NCBI GenBank assembly: GCA_035457545.1
Contig: DATIBM010000266.1
Coordinates: 1-18,467, forward strand
Direction: 5' to 3'
Length of the DNA: 18,467 bases
Source of the DNA: Nitrospira_G sp035457545
Lineage (GTDB): Bacteria > Nitrospirota > Nitrospiria > Nitrospirales > Nitrospiraceae
Shown here: one piece after another, positions 1 through 6,869 of the stretch
Layout: the number at the start of each line of letters is the position of its first letter
Position numbering within the stretch: position 1 is the first letter of the stretch
Made by a program: the position numbers and the translations under genes
Notes under the pieces: model-generated
The model's database searches: none
Seen by the model: only the letters and a program-made list of their open reading frames with translations
What the model was told of the DNA's origin: nothing

Positions 1-2
1 GT

Positions 3-308
3 GACCGGCTGGTCGAGGTGGATTGGGATACGTCGGTGCCCAGCACACACGACGTGAAGATGTCCGTCTTGGCGGTGGACCGGCCGGGGGTGTTGGCCAA
101 CGTGTCCTCCTCCATTGCCGGGTGCAATGCCAACATCAGCCGCGCGGAGATCACGACCAGGGAAGACCGGAAGGCCGTCTTGAACTTCGTGGTCGAGGTG
201 ACCGACACGGACCACCTGAGCAAGGTGCTGCAGGCGGTCGAACGGGTGGAGGGCGTGATTTCCGCCAAACGGCTGCGGGCCTGGCAGGACCATCGGACTT
301 CGGCGTAG
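3..308 (+). CDS. RelA/SpoT-family (p)ppGpp synthetase/hydrolase, C-terminal ACT domain (5'-truncated)
   Basis: The reading frame is open from the window edge and ends at the TAG at 306-308, so only the last 101 residues are visible. The visible part starts with a short stretch ending in VEVDWD, typical of the linker before the last domain of long RelA/SpoT proteins. It is followed by an ACT domain: the VLAVDRPGVLANVSSSIA stretch, then NISRAEITT, then NFVVEVTDTDHLSKVL and a final VEGVISAKR strand. In this family the ACT (RRM) domain takes part in ribosome sensing and regulation of alarmone synthesis or hydrolysis in the cytoplasm. The catalytic domains lie outside the window, so RelA, SpoT and bifunctional Rel cannot be told apart. 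An internal GTG at 18 is only an ORF-finder start and not a plausible gene start. The DUF192 gene converges on it 13 bases downstream. Confidence 0.88.
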   Translation, partial: DRLVEVDWDTSVPSTHDVKMSVLAVDRPGVLANVSSSIAGCNANISRAEITTREDRKAVLNFVVEVTDTDHLSKVLQAVERVEGVISAKRLRAWQDHRTSA

Positions 309-321
309 AACCAGGTTCCTC

Positions 322-801
322 TCAGGGAAACTGGAGTTTCATCCCCTTCTTGAGCTTGAGCGCCTGAGCACGTCCTCCCGCCAGTTCCAAGACATACATC
401 GCCGGCTCGTTCGATTGATACTGCGGGCAGTCGTTGTCGGTCCTCGTGCAGATCGGGGTATTGGCCTCGATGTGCACGATGGTCTTTTGCTCATTCAGCC
501 AAATGATGTCCAGCGGCATCCTGGTGTTCTTCATCCAGAAGGTCCAGGGTTGCGCCTCGCCGAAAATGAACAGCATCCCGTGGTTTTCGGGAAGCGACTC
601 CCGGTACATGAGACCCATGGCCCGTTTTTGGGGCGTGTCGGCCAATTCCGCCTGGATGGTCGCTCCCGAGGGGGTCCGGATGGGCAGCAGGAACTCTGCG
701 GCCGCCGCAGTCTCGCTCATGCCGAAGAGCGGCGCAACGGCCAAGGAGAGCGCAAGCGTAGAAACCAGATGGGTGAATCGATAACGGTGAAATGGCAACA
801 T
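322..801 (-). CDS. Exported DUF192 family protein
   Basis: A 159-residue protein. It has a basic N-terminus, a hydrophobic stretch at about residues 11-28 and an Ala-rich cleavage region near 32-36, which together read as a Sec signal peptide. The mature part carries the DUF192 hallmarks: RAMGLMYRESLPENHGMLF at about 60-78 and FWMKNTRMPLDIIW at 88-101, ending with a conserved Gly-rich AGGRAQALKLKKGMKL segment. The family is small, often exported and has no agreed function. Three cysteines, at about 118 and 125 plus their surroundings (ICTRTDNDC), might form a disulfide outside the cytoplasm; this is inference. It converges on the RelA/SpoT-like gene. The ATG at 801 fits the signal peptide, but no Shine-Dalgarno precedes it, and a promoter-like sequence lies very close upstream. 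Confidence 0.85.
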   Translation of the reverse strand: MLPFHRYRFTHLVSTLALSLAVAPLFGMSETAAAAEFLLPIRTPSGATIQAELADTPQKRAMGLMYRESLPENHGMLFIFGEAQPWTFWMKNTRMPLDIIWLNEQKTIVHIEANTPICTRTDNDCPQYQSNEPAMYVLELAGGRAQALKLKKGMKLQFP

Positions 802-812
802 GGCTTGAGAGG

Positions 813-841
813 AGCCTAGGGGCTGCCCGCCAGCCTGTCAA
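813..841 (-). promoter_or_regulatory. Candidate sigma70-type promoter of the DUF192 gene
   Basis: On the minus strand a perfect TTGACA (836-841) is separated by 17 bases from TAGGCT (813-818), a weak match to TATAAT. The predicted start of transcription would fall only about five bases before the ATG at 801, which agrees with the absence of a Shine-Dalgarno sequence. The weak -10 keeps confidence low. Confidence 0.4.
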
Positions 842-913
842 GCCTGGCGCTGCCCTCCTTGCATTGCCGCCGGTTGATATGCGATTCTCGGTCGTCTGTC
901 AGGAGGCGGGTCG

Positions 914-1099
914 ATGAAGGAAAAACGACGGGTGCTCTACAAGAAGGGCGTGTTCGTCTGTCCCAAGTGCCGGCAATCCTATGTGCAGGAAAAGTGGATG
1001 GAGGAATGGCGGATTCGGTGCCACAAATGCGACTACCGGGGCACCCTCACGGAAGTGTCCGTCGAGGAACATCTCGACGAAGAGACCATCCGGTATTGA
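914..1099 (+). CDS. Small zinc-ribbon protein (two CxxC knuckles)
   Basis: A 61-residue cytoplasmic protein with CPKC at about residues 16-19 and CHKC at about 36-39. The 16-residue spacing between the knuckles is typical of a compact zinc ribbon that binds one Zn2+. The rest is charged, with an acidic C-terminus (EEHLDEETIRY). An AGGAGG Shine-Dalgarno (900-905) sits eight bases before the ATG, strongly supporting this start. A longer frame overlapping it (from 859) is only the upstream extension of the flavodoxin-like gene and should not be used. The family is not recognised beyond the fold; roles in nucleic-acid or protein binding are possible. The flavodoxin-like gene follows 35 bases later and may be co-transcribed. 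Confidence 0.85.
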   Translation: MKEKRRVLYKKGVFVCPKCRQSYVQEKWMEEWRIRCHKCDYRGTLTEVSVEEHLDEETIRY

Positions 1100-1134
1100 G
1101 CCGGCCCATTCCAGACCCCGCGTGCGACCGTTCA

Positions 1135-1761
1135 GTGAAGCTTACTTGCGCTGCCGTCACATTGATCATCGCCCTGGCCGGGTATTTCCTGTTCGAGGCC
1201 GGCCTCTCGCCTCTTGCCGCCTCGGCGCATGAAGCCGGCCGTCCCGTCACCGTTCTCGTCACCTACCATTCCGGAACCGGCCACACCGAAAAGATGGCCC
1301 GTGGCGTTGTGGAAGGGGCGAAAAGTCTGGCCGGAACGACCGTCGTCGTCAAAGAGGTCGGGCTGGTGACGGCTGAGGACCTCTTCTCCGCGGACGCGCT
1401 GGTCGTGGGCTCGCCGGTCTATTGGTCGAACATGGCCGGGCCGGTCAAGACCTTCATCGACAATTGGCAGTTCAAGTTCGGCGTCTGGCCCGATCTCAAG
1501 CTGAAGAACAAGGTCGGAGCGGCCTTCGCCACCGGCGGGCAGGTCTCGAGCGGCAAAGAACTGACGATGCTCGGCATCCTCGCCGCCATGCTGGGGAATC
1601 AGATGATCGTGGTCAGCGGGGGCGGGGCCTTCGGGGCGTCGGCGACGACAGAGGGTGAGAGTCCAGGAATCGACGACAAAGAACTGGCTGCGGCAAAAGA
1701 GCTGGGGCGTCGAGTGGCCGAAGTGACACAGCTTGTCGTCCGCGGGCGATCCGAACCCTGA
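1135..1761 (+). CDS. Flavodoxin/WrbA-like protein with N-terminal export signal or anchor
   Basis: I take the GTG at 1135 as start, giving 208 residues. Earlier in-frame codons run through the zinc-ribbon gene. Residues 1-31 are Lys then a hydrophobic run (TLIIALAGYFLF) and an AASA motif, which reads as a signal peptide or membrane anchor. The rest is a flavodoxin fold: the FMN phosphate loop SGTGHT at 46-51, preceded by VTVLVTYH, and the WrbA/NQO-like segment ALVVGSPVYWSNMAGPVKTF at 88-107. A Gly-rich stretch (VSGGGAFGASA, about 160-170) fits a third FMN-contact loop. WrbA-like proteins reduce quinones with NAD(P)H in the cytoplasm, so an exported or anchored form is unusual. No convincing Shine-Dalgarno is seen before the GTG, so translation may be coupled to the gene upstream. 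Confidence 0.8.
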   Translation: MKLTCAAVTLIIALAGYFLFEAGLSPLAASAHEAGRPVTVLVTYHSGTGHTEKMARGVVEGAKSLAGTTVVVKEVGLVTAEDLFSADALVVGSPVYWSNMAGPVKTFIDNWQFKFGVWPDLKLKNKVGAAFATGGQVSSGKELTMLGILAAMLGNQMIVVSGGGAFGASATTEGESPGIDDKELAAAKELGRRVAEVTQLVVRGRSEP

Positions 1762-1964
1762 CAGTCAGCTCCTTCCCTCCGTCATTTCTCTCTTTGCAGC
1801 ATCTCCTCCCATCCGTCTCGTCGAATGGGGCATCAATCCAGCCTTGTGAGATGCGCGAGCGTCATCACGCGCGCATCGTCGCGCGGGAAAGCGGTCATCA
1901 AAAAACAACGGACAGGGCGAAGAGGAGGTATGGAAGAGATCAGCCGGGAAGATCCGGACGGGAT

Positions 1965-2156
1965 TCAATGGGGGAAAGGAGAAAGGTGTCCCGCAGCTAG
2001 TTGAACCAGGTCATCGATGTTTTCGGCACAGCGTCCGCAGCAGCCCTCATCGTTCAAGCCGAACGATGCGATCAATCCGGCGCCGGTGATCTGTCCGCAT
2101 CGTCCCGCTTGCTGTACATCACTCTCGGTCAGACCCTTACAGAGACAGACATACAT
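1965..2156 (-). CDS. bfd: Bacterioferritin-associated ferredoxin-like [2Fe-2S] protein (Bfd)
   Basis: A 63-residue protein starting MYVCLCKGLTESDV. The cysteines are C-x-C at residues 4 and 6 and a C-x2-C in the GCCGRC segment near 38-41, the Bfd/NifU-middle arrangement that binds a [2Fe-2S] cluster. Bfd passes electrons to bacterioferritin so that stored iron is released; related short proteins serve as electron or cluster carriers. The ATG at 2156 is chosen over an upstream frame extension because GAAAGGA lies eight bases before it and the Bfd family starts exactly with this MxVCxC motif. A sigma70-like promoter and a Fur-box-like site lie directly upstream, as expected for an iron-starvation-induced gene. 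No bacterioferritin gene is in the window. Confidence 0.85.
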   Translation of the reverse strand: MYVCLCKGLTESDVQQAGRCGQITGAGLIASFGLNDEGCCGRCAENIDDLVQLAAGHLSPFPH

Positions 2157-2200
2157 GATGATCGTCCTTTCTCTGGTGCTACGTGGTCTTGCCAGGTAAC

Positions 2201-2219
2201 GATTATGAGAACCGTTATC
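2201..2219 (-). promoter_or_regulatory. Putative Fur box upstream of bfd
   Basis: Read on the minus strand, this 19-base site matches the classical Fur consensus GATAATGATAATCATTATC at 14 of 19 positions. It lies three bases downstream of the bfd -10 hexamer and so covers the expected transcription start. That is a standard place for repression by Fe2+-loaded Fur. The match was counted by eye. Confidence 0.65.
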
Positions 2220-2222
2220 AAC

Positions 2223-2251
2223 ATAATACCGCGAGAGCGCGTTTGAGTCAA
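2223..2251 (-). promoter_or_regulatory. Sigma70-type promoter of bfd
   Basis: On the minus strand TTGACT (2246-2251) and TATTAT (2223-2228) are separated by exactly 17 bases, a near-consensus housekeeping promoter. Transcription would start near 2216, inside the Fur-box-like site, leaving a leader of about 60 bases before the bfd ATG. Confidence 0.7.
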
Positions 2252-2311
2252 GGGTCATTTGAAGATTTTCTTCCCCGATGTAGTCTGAATAAATCGATGT
2301 CTATCAATAAC

Positions 2312-4120
2312 TTACGAGATCGTCTTTTCGAGATCGGTCACCATTTCTTTTAGAGTATCGAATCCCGATTGCCAAAAGGCCTCGGAGGACATGTCCACTC
2401 CGACCGATCGAAGGATCTGGTCCGGCGATTGGGACCCTCCGGTCGCCAGCAGGTTGAGATAGCGCGGGACGAAGGCTTGGCCCTCCTGCTTGTACATGCG
2501 ATACAGCGCCAAGACGAGCAGGTTGCCGAAGCTGTAGGCGTAGCAATAGAACGGGCTCGCGTAGATGTGGGGAATCGTCAACCATTCCCACCGAAATTCC
2601 TTCGGGACCGGCACCGCCGTCCCCAGTTGCTCCCGCAACAGCCGTAGATACTCGGCCGCCACCTCTTGCACGGTCGCGCCTTGGGCGATCAAGTCGTGCG
2701 CCGAACGCTCGAACTGGACGAAATAGGCCTGGCGCATGATCGTGGCGTAGGCGTCGTCGAGCTGGGCCATCAGCAGTCCCTGTTTCACCTGTTGGTTGCG
2801 TTCCTGCTGGAGGAGCGCGTCGGACAGGATGCGCTCGCCGAACACGGAAGCGGTCTCCGCCAGCGGCAACGTGGAGTGAAACGTAAAGACCGAATGCTTG
2901 GCCGCCATCATCCCGTGGACTGCGTGCCCCAGCTCGTGGGCCATGGTCGCGATCTCGCGGGCCTCGCCCGTGAAATTCAGCAGCACGTAGGGCGTCATGC
3001 CTGGCACGATGCTGTAGCAATAGGCGCCGCCCATCTTGCCGGGCTGTGTGCGGGCATGGACATGACGCTCCTTGAACACCTGTTCCGCCAGGTCGGCCAG
3101 GTGCGGCGAGAACGAGCGGTAGGCCTCCAGGACCAATCGCACCGCGTCCTGGTAACGGAACCGTTTCTCCGTCGTTCGCACCGGCGCATAGATGTGGTAG
3201 CGGATCATCCGCGGGAGGCCGCACAGACGGGCCTTGAGCTTAAAGTAGCGCTGAAACACCGGCGCGTTCTTGGTGCAGACGGAGAGCAGGGCCGTCACGG
3301 CCTGATCCGGCACGTCGTTCTGAAGATTGCGGACGCTGAGCGGCGCCGCAAACTTGCGAAGATCGAGTTGCTCGGTCTTCCAATCGTTCACCAACATCTT
3401 GTAGGTTTCGCCCAAGAGATCGCGCTGCGTCTCGAACACCCGATACAGCTCGCGGTAGGCCGCCTCGCGGAGGCGGGCGTGGGGGCTGCGCACGAAGGCG
3501 GAGAGTTGCTCCCGGTTGAGCGTGCGCCGCTTCCCCTTCACGGTCAGCGTGAAGGAGAACCCGTTCGTCACGATCTCGTAGAGCGTGGTCAAGGCCGTGC
3601 GTCCGGTCGTGTTTTTCAGGTTGATGACCTGTTCTTCCCGCTCCGACAGCGTGTGGGGACTGAAGCGCCGGATCGTGTCGAGGTGATAGCGCAGATCTCC
3701 CGCCGCCTCGCGCAGACGATGGGCGTTCGTCTCGTCCAGGCCCTGCCACCAGAGATCGAAAAACAACAGGCGATTCTGAAGCGCGGCGAGCCGCTGTTCG
3801 ACGGCGGCCTTATGGGAGCGGGCCTTGGCATCTTTGGTGTTCTCGGAATACCACAGGTAGGCATGGGCCCCGATCGTCGTGGAAATGGTGGCGATCTGTT
3901 CGCTCAGGTCGAGGACGTTGCGAAACGAGGCGGTGGACAGGTCGGGAGACAAGGTTGCTCGGAAGGATTCGAATTGCGCCACCAGCTCTTCCAGCCTGCG
4001 CAGCGACCGGCCGACATCCTGTTCTCCCTGCGGAAACAGATCGGAGAGATTCCATTGATCTCCATAGGGGGGCGATGTCCGGGACGTAGTTCGGGTTCTC
4101 GATACGGGAGCTGTGGCCAT
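2312..4120 (-). CDS. pepF: Oligoendopeptidase F, M3 family metallopeptidase
   Basis: A 602-residue, cytoplasmic-looking enzyme close to the usual length of PepF (about 600). The zinc site HELGH is at about residues 395-399 within MAHELGHAVHGMMA. The third ligand Glu lies about 23 residues later in AETASVFGE (about 422). The N-terminal half is the helical PepF_N region with the WNLSDLFP opening, and a C-terminal YCYAYSFGNLL stretch is also typical of the family. The family hydrolyses short peptides of roughly 6-18 residues, contributing to peptide turnover. I prefer the ATG at 4120, which has AGGAG nine bases upstream, over the in-frame TTG at 4144 that precedes that Shine-Dalgarno. Long plus-strand frames over this gene are antisense shadows. 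Its 3' end lies about 60 bases before the bfd promoter. Confidence 0.93.
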   Translation of the reverse strand: MATAPVSRTRTTSRTSPPYGDQWNLSDLFPQGEQDVGRSLRRLEELVAQFESFRATLSPDLSTASFRNVLDLSEQIATISTTIGAHAYLWYSENTKDAKARSHKAAVEQRLAALQNRLLFFDLWWQGLDETNAHRLREAAGDLRYHLDTIRRFSPHTLSEREEQVINLKNTTGRTALTTLYEIVTNGFSFTLTVKGKRRTLNREQLSAFVRSPHARLREAAYRELYRVFETQRDLLGETYKMLVNDWKTEQLDLRKFAAPLSVRNLQNDVPDQAVTALLSVCTKNAPVFQRYFKLKARLCGLPRMIRYHIYAPVRTTEKRFRYQDAVRLVLEAYRSFSPHLADLAEQVFKERHVHARTQPGKMGGAYCYSIVPGMTPYVLLNFTGEAREIATMAHELGHAVHGMMAAKHSVFTFHSTLPLAETASVFGERILSDALLQQERNQQVKQGLLMAQLDDAYATIMRQAYFVQFERSAHDLIAQGATVQEVAAEYLRLLREQLGTAVPVPKEFRWEWLTIPHIYASPFYCYAYSFGNLLVLALYRMYKQEGQAFVPRYLNLLATGGSQSPDQILRSVGVDMSSEAFWQSGFDTLKEMVTDLEKTIS

Positions 4121-4189
4121 CGGTCGGTTCTCCTCTCTCGGCAAGGGACGGGGGCTACTTGTATCACAATCAGGCCGGTTTCTGGAGCG

Positions 4190-4217
4190 TTGACTGAGAT
4201 TTCCCGGGTGTTAGAAT
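4190..4217 (+). promoter_or_regulatory. Candidate promoter giving a leaderless transcript
   Basis: TTGACT (4190-4195) and TAGAAT (4212-4217) are separated by 16 bases. Only six bases lie between the -10 and the ATG at 4224, so transcription would begin at or next to the start codon. There is no Shine-Dalgarno, which is consistent with a leaderless mRNA. Confidence 0.5.
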
Positions 4218-4223
4218 CCAGCC

Positions 4224-4553
4224 ATGACCGAGCAGGAAATCAACCGGGCCGTGCAGTATGTCACCGCATCGACCTCCTACGATCGCGCGCTTGTCGAGCG
4301 GATCGTCCGCACGGGCTTGCTGGAGTTGGAGTCGCTGGCCGCGAGCGAAACCTTTTCCTGCGGGAGGGACCCGCTGCTGGAATATGTCTGCCAGTGGACC
4401 ATGAAACGGACGGGAGAGGCCGAGCCGCTGGTGCGCGAGGTCTTGGGGTGCGCAGGCCGCTGGCTGGAGGAAGCCTATGATGAGATCGCCAAGCACCATC
4501 CCGAACTGGTCAAGCCGTCGGGTGACGAGGGAAGCGGATTGACGTCGGCATAA
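4224..4553 (+). CDS. Hypothetical protein, 109 residues
   Basis: I do not recognise a family. The protein is mostly helical in appearance and acidic, with no signal peptide or membrane segment. Single cysteines occur at about residues 46, 56 and 76 and do not form a CxxC pair. The start ATG has a promoter-like element six bases upstream and no ribosome-binding site, suggesting leaderless initiation. The stop codon is 19 bases before the next gene on the same strand, so the two are likely one operon. Divergent pepF lies 103 bases away. The start is well defined because a promoter sits directly before it. The frame is judged real from its codon bias and from the tight spacing with the next gene. 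Confidence 0.65.
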   Translation: MTEQEINRAVQYVTASTSYDRALVERIVRTGLLELESLAASETFSCGRDPLLEYVCQWTMKRTGEAEPLVREVLGCAGRWLEEAYDEIAKHHPELVKPSGDEGSGLTSA

Positions 4554-4572
4554 CAAATCATGCGAGGGAACC

Positions 4573-5442
4573 ATGGCGCGGTTCAGCGAGGCCCACAATG
4601 TCGGCCAGCTCGTCGCTCCGGAGTCGAGTCTTCGCAGTCGGGAAGGGTTGCCGCGAGGGAAAGGTTTCTGGCGGCAAGTCGCAAGGGATTGGGAGCGGCT
4701 CCACGGGGCCTGCCGCGATCGGGCCAGTCAGCGCCGCTTGCAACATCTCCAACGGCGATTGGCCAGTTCGCATGCCGGCGCGCGTGAATCGGCGATCGCC
4801 GAGCTTGACGTGGCAGCCAAGATCCACCGGGCCGGCGGGTCAGTGCAGTTCCTTCCGGAATCCGTCGCGCGGAGCGCGGACTTGGAATGTTGGTTCGGGG
4901 ACGAACGGCTGTTTATCGAAGTCACGACCATGATCGGCGCGTCCAAGCGGCCGCACGGCGTGGCTCGCCACCGCGCGGCCTTTCAGCATGAGCCGGAGGG
5001 CGACTTCACCGTCGGCGACCTCCTGATCAACCGGATCTTGGCCCGGATCGGGCAGAAGGCCCGCCAGTTGTCCGACTACTGCGCGCCGGTTCTCTTGGCG
5101 GTCCATGTCCGACAGGCCCTGGACGGCCGCGAACAGGATCGGCCTGGGAGATTCGAGGGGGGAACGCGGAGCCACAGCCTGGTCCCGCTGGACCTCAGAC
5201 GGCTGGCCGGGGCTGTGACCAGCCTGCTGCTGCCCTTACATCATTTGAGCGGCGTGCTGTTGGCGCTATGGGATGTGGAGGCCCTGCCGGCTCCATCCAG
5301 CGTGCGGTTGGCCAATGTGGAGATCGCCGAACGAGCCGGCGGCGACGCCCGGCATCCGATTCATCGAGTCTGCGTGCTCAATCCGGAGAGCCGGTTTCAG
5401 GTGGGCGAGTGGGGACGTCACAGCCTCCGCGCGTTGCTGTAG
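4573..5442 (+). CDS. Uncharacterised protein with possible PD-(D/E)xK nuclease-like core
   Basis: A 289-residue protein whose specific family I cannot name. Residues 72-118 look like a restriction-endonuclease-like core: a helix with SAIAELDVAAKIHRAGG (Glu77), then VQFLPESVARSADLECWF with Asp103, then a strand RLFIEVTTM with Glu116. In an active PD-(D/E)xK enzyme the last motif would be ExK; here it is E-V-T, so the lysine is missing or supplied elsewhere. The N-terminal 65 residues are very basic and could bind nucleic acid. A large C-terminal part (about 125-289) contains a Leu-rich helix (TSLLLPLHHLSGVLLALW). GAGGGAA precedes the ATG by three to nine bases. It follows the 109-residue gene in an apparent operon. 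The fold assignment is inference from motif order and spacing only. Confidence 0.65.
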   Translation: MARFSEAHNVGQLVAPESSLRSREGLPRGKGFWRQVARDWERLHGACRDRASQRRLQHLQRRLASSHAGARESAIAELDVAAKIHRAGGSVQFLPESVARSADLECWFGDERLFIEVTTMIGASKRPHGVARHRAAFQHEPEGDFTVGDLLINRILARIGQKARQLSDYCAPVLLAVHVRQALDGREQDRPGRFEGGTRSHSLVPLDLRRLAGAVTSLLLPLHHLSGVLLALWDVEALPAPSSVRLANVEIAERAGGDARHPIHRVCVLNPESRFQVGEWGRHSLRALL

Positions 5443-5460
5443 CAGCCTGTGCTGCTCAGT

Positions 5461-5775
5461 TCAGCCGATCGTCTGTATGAGCGCTTCGAGATTCTTGGTC
5501 ACCATCGCGTCGCCGTTCTTCGTGGAGACCTCGATGCCCTGCCGGCAGATCTCGCGGCAGCGGTCCAGTTGCGCCAGTTTCTGAAGCGATTGGGCCAGCG
5601 CGAGGTAGGCTGCGGAATAGGCTGGCTTGACACGGATGCAACTCTCCAGCGATTCGACCGCCGCGTCCCAATTCCCATCGTCCATATAGGCCTTTCCCAG
5701 TCCAAACCAGGCCACCTCGTCGTTCGGGTCGATCGCCAGCACCTTCTTCAGGGGTTCGATGCGGGGATTAGGCAC
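5461..5775 (-). CDS. Short TPR-repeat protein
   Basis: A 104-residue protein made almost entirely of tetratricopeptide repeats. One clear repeat is DPNDEVAWFGLGKAYMDDGN and the next is KPAYSAAYLALAQSLQKLAQ; a third degenerate unit follows (DRCREICRQGIEVSTKNGD). TPRs are protein-protein interaction scaffolds, and no partner can be named from the sequence. The GTG at 5775 is chosen because AGGAGG lies five bases before it. The frame remains open for 49 more codons upstream, but that part is Arg-rich, lacks a Shine-Dalgarno and does not resemble protein. No signal peptide is present, so it should be cytoplasmic. It converges with the gene ending at 5442 and is divergent from the deacetylase-like gene. 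Confidence 0.82.
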   Translation of the reverse strand: MPNPRIEPLKKVLAIDPNDEVAWFGLGKAYMDDGNWDAAVESLESCIRVKPAYSAAYLALAQSLQKLAQLDRCREICRQGIEVSTKNGDAMVTKNLEALIQTIG

Positions 5776-5924
5776 GCGGTCCTCCTGTCTGGCTGTGAAA
5801 CCGTCACGGCGGTTTCGATCCGGCGCAGACCCTAGCATGCTCGCTTCGCATTGTCTACGGCTCGCGGCGCATGCTACGATCGATTGGCTTTTCTTCATCG
5901 CAGGCACAGCCCGATAGAGCAAAC

Positions 5925-6869
5925 ATGGCGCGAACCGGCTTCGTTTCCGATCCGCAATATTTAGAACACGACATGGGACGCGGTCATCCGGAGTCTCCCG
6001 ACCGTCTCCGAGCCATCACCAGGCAACTCGAATCGACGGGGGTGATGGCCCGATTGCTCCGCATTGAGCCGCGACCGGCAGAGGACCGGTGGATCATGGA
6101 GATCCATTCCCCATCCTATGTCGCCAAGCTCAAGCAAAAGTCCCCCTCGTCCGGCCGCGTTCAGCTCGATCCCGATACCTCCATCTCGCCTGGGTCGCTT
6201 CAGGCCGCCTACCTGGCAGCCGGCGGGGCCTTGGCCGCCTGCGATGCCGTGATGGACAGCCAGATCGAGCATGCCTTCTGCGCCGTCCGGCCTCCCGGCC
6301 ACCATGCGGAACACAACCGCGCCATGGGGTTCTGCCTGTTCAACAACGTCGCGGTGGCGGCCCGATACCTCCAGAAGCGGCACGGCATCGGCCGGGTGCT
6401 GATCGTGGATTGGGACGTGCACCATGGAAACGGCACGCAACAGAGTTTTTACGAGGATGATTCGATCCTGTTCTTCAGCACGCATCAATATCCGCATTAT
6501 CCGGGAACCGGCCGCGCAAGTGAATCCGGGGCAGGGGCGGGGACGGGGTACACGATCAATGTGCCCCTGTCGGGCGGGGAGGGCGATGAGGAATACGAGG
6601 CCGTGTTTCGCGAAGTGCTGGTTCCCGCGGCCGACCGGTTCGAGCCGGAGTTCGTCATCATCTCCGCCGGGTTCGACGCGCATCGCGACGACCCGCTGGC
6701 CAGCATGGGGCTGACGGAACGGGGCTATGCAGCATTGACCGGCATCGTGGCCGAGATCGCCGCGAAGCATGCCCGGAAGCGAATCCTGTCCTGCCTTGAA
6801 GGCGGCTATCACCTCCCGGCTCTGGCGGCTTCGGTTGAGGCGCATCTGCTCGCGTTGTTGGCTGCATGA
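5925..6869 (+). CDS. Histone-deacetylase-family (class II-like) metal-dependent deacetylase
   Basis: A 314-residue member of the arginase/deacetylase superfamily, with family-typical length. Visible active-site parts are the tandem His126-His127 in RPPGHHAEH, the zinc ligands Asp164 and His166 in VDWDVHHGNG, the third ligand Asp251 in SAGFDAHRDDP, and Tyr295 in LEGGY. The early HPESPDRL motif is also characteristic. Bacterial relatives remove acetyl groups from polyamines, lysines or other small amides; the substrate cannot be read from the sequence. The ATG at 5925 gives the canonical start; an upstream ATG at 5871 adds 18 residues that do not fit. Its stop overlaps the start of the multihaem cytochrome gene (ATGA), so the two are translationally coupled, an odd partnership for a cytoplasmic enzyme. 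Confidence 0.92.
   Translation: MARTGFVSDPQYLEHDMGRGHPESPDRLRAITRQLESTGVMARLLRIEPRPAEDRWIMEIHSPSYVAKLKQKSPSSGRVQLDPDTSISPGSLQAAYLAAGGALAACDAVMDSQIEHAFCAVRPPGHHAEHNRAMGFCLFNNVAVAARYLQKRHGIGRVLIVDWDVHHGNGTQQSFYEDDSILFFSTHQYPHYPGTGRASESGAGAGTGYTINVPLSGGEGDEEYEAVFREVLVPAADRFEPEFVIISAGFDAHRDDPLASMGLTERGYAALTGIVAEIAAKHARKRILSCLEGGYHLPALAASVEAHLLALLAA

Noticed and set aside
327..340. Hairpin GAAAC-TGGA-GTTTC as a terminator of the RelA/SpoT-like gene
   Set aside because: Only five base pairs, no T-run, and it lies inside the DUF192 coding region.
859..1761. 300-codon plus-strand frame over the zinc-ribbon and flavodoxin-like genes
   Set aside because: The first part overlaps a zinc-ribbon gene with a perfect AGGAGG in another frame; only the part from GTG 1135 has protein features.
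1765..1968. 67-codon minus-strand frame after the flavodoxin-like gene
   Set aside because: Arg/Ala-rich low-information translation with no ribosome-binding site or family resemblance.
2666..4480. 604-codon plus-strand frame
   Set aside because: Antisense to oligoendopeptidase F, whose catalytic HELGH motif proves the minus strand is coding; long shadows are normal at high GC.
5961..6845. 294-codon minus-strand frame
   Set aside because: Antisense shadow of the deacetylase-like gene, which carries all active-site residues.
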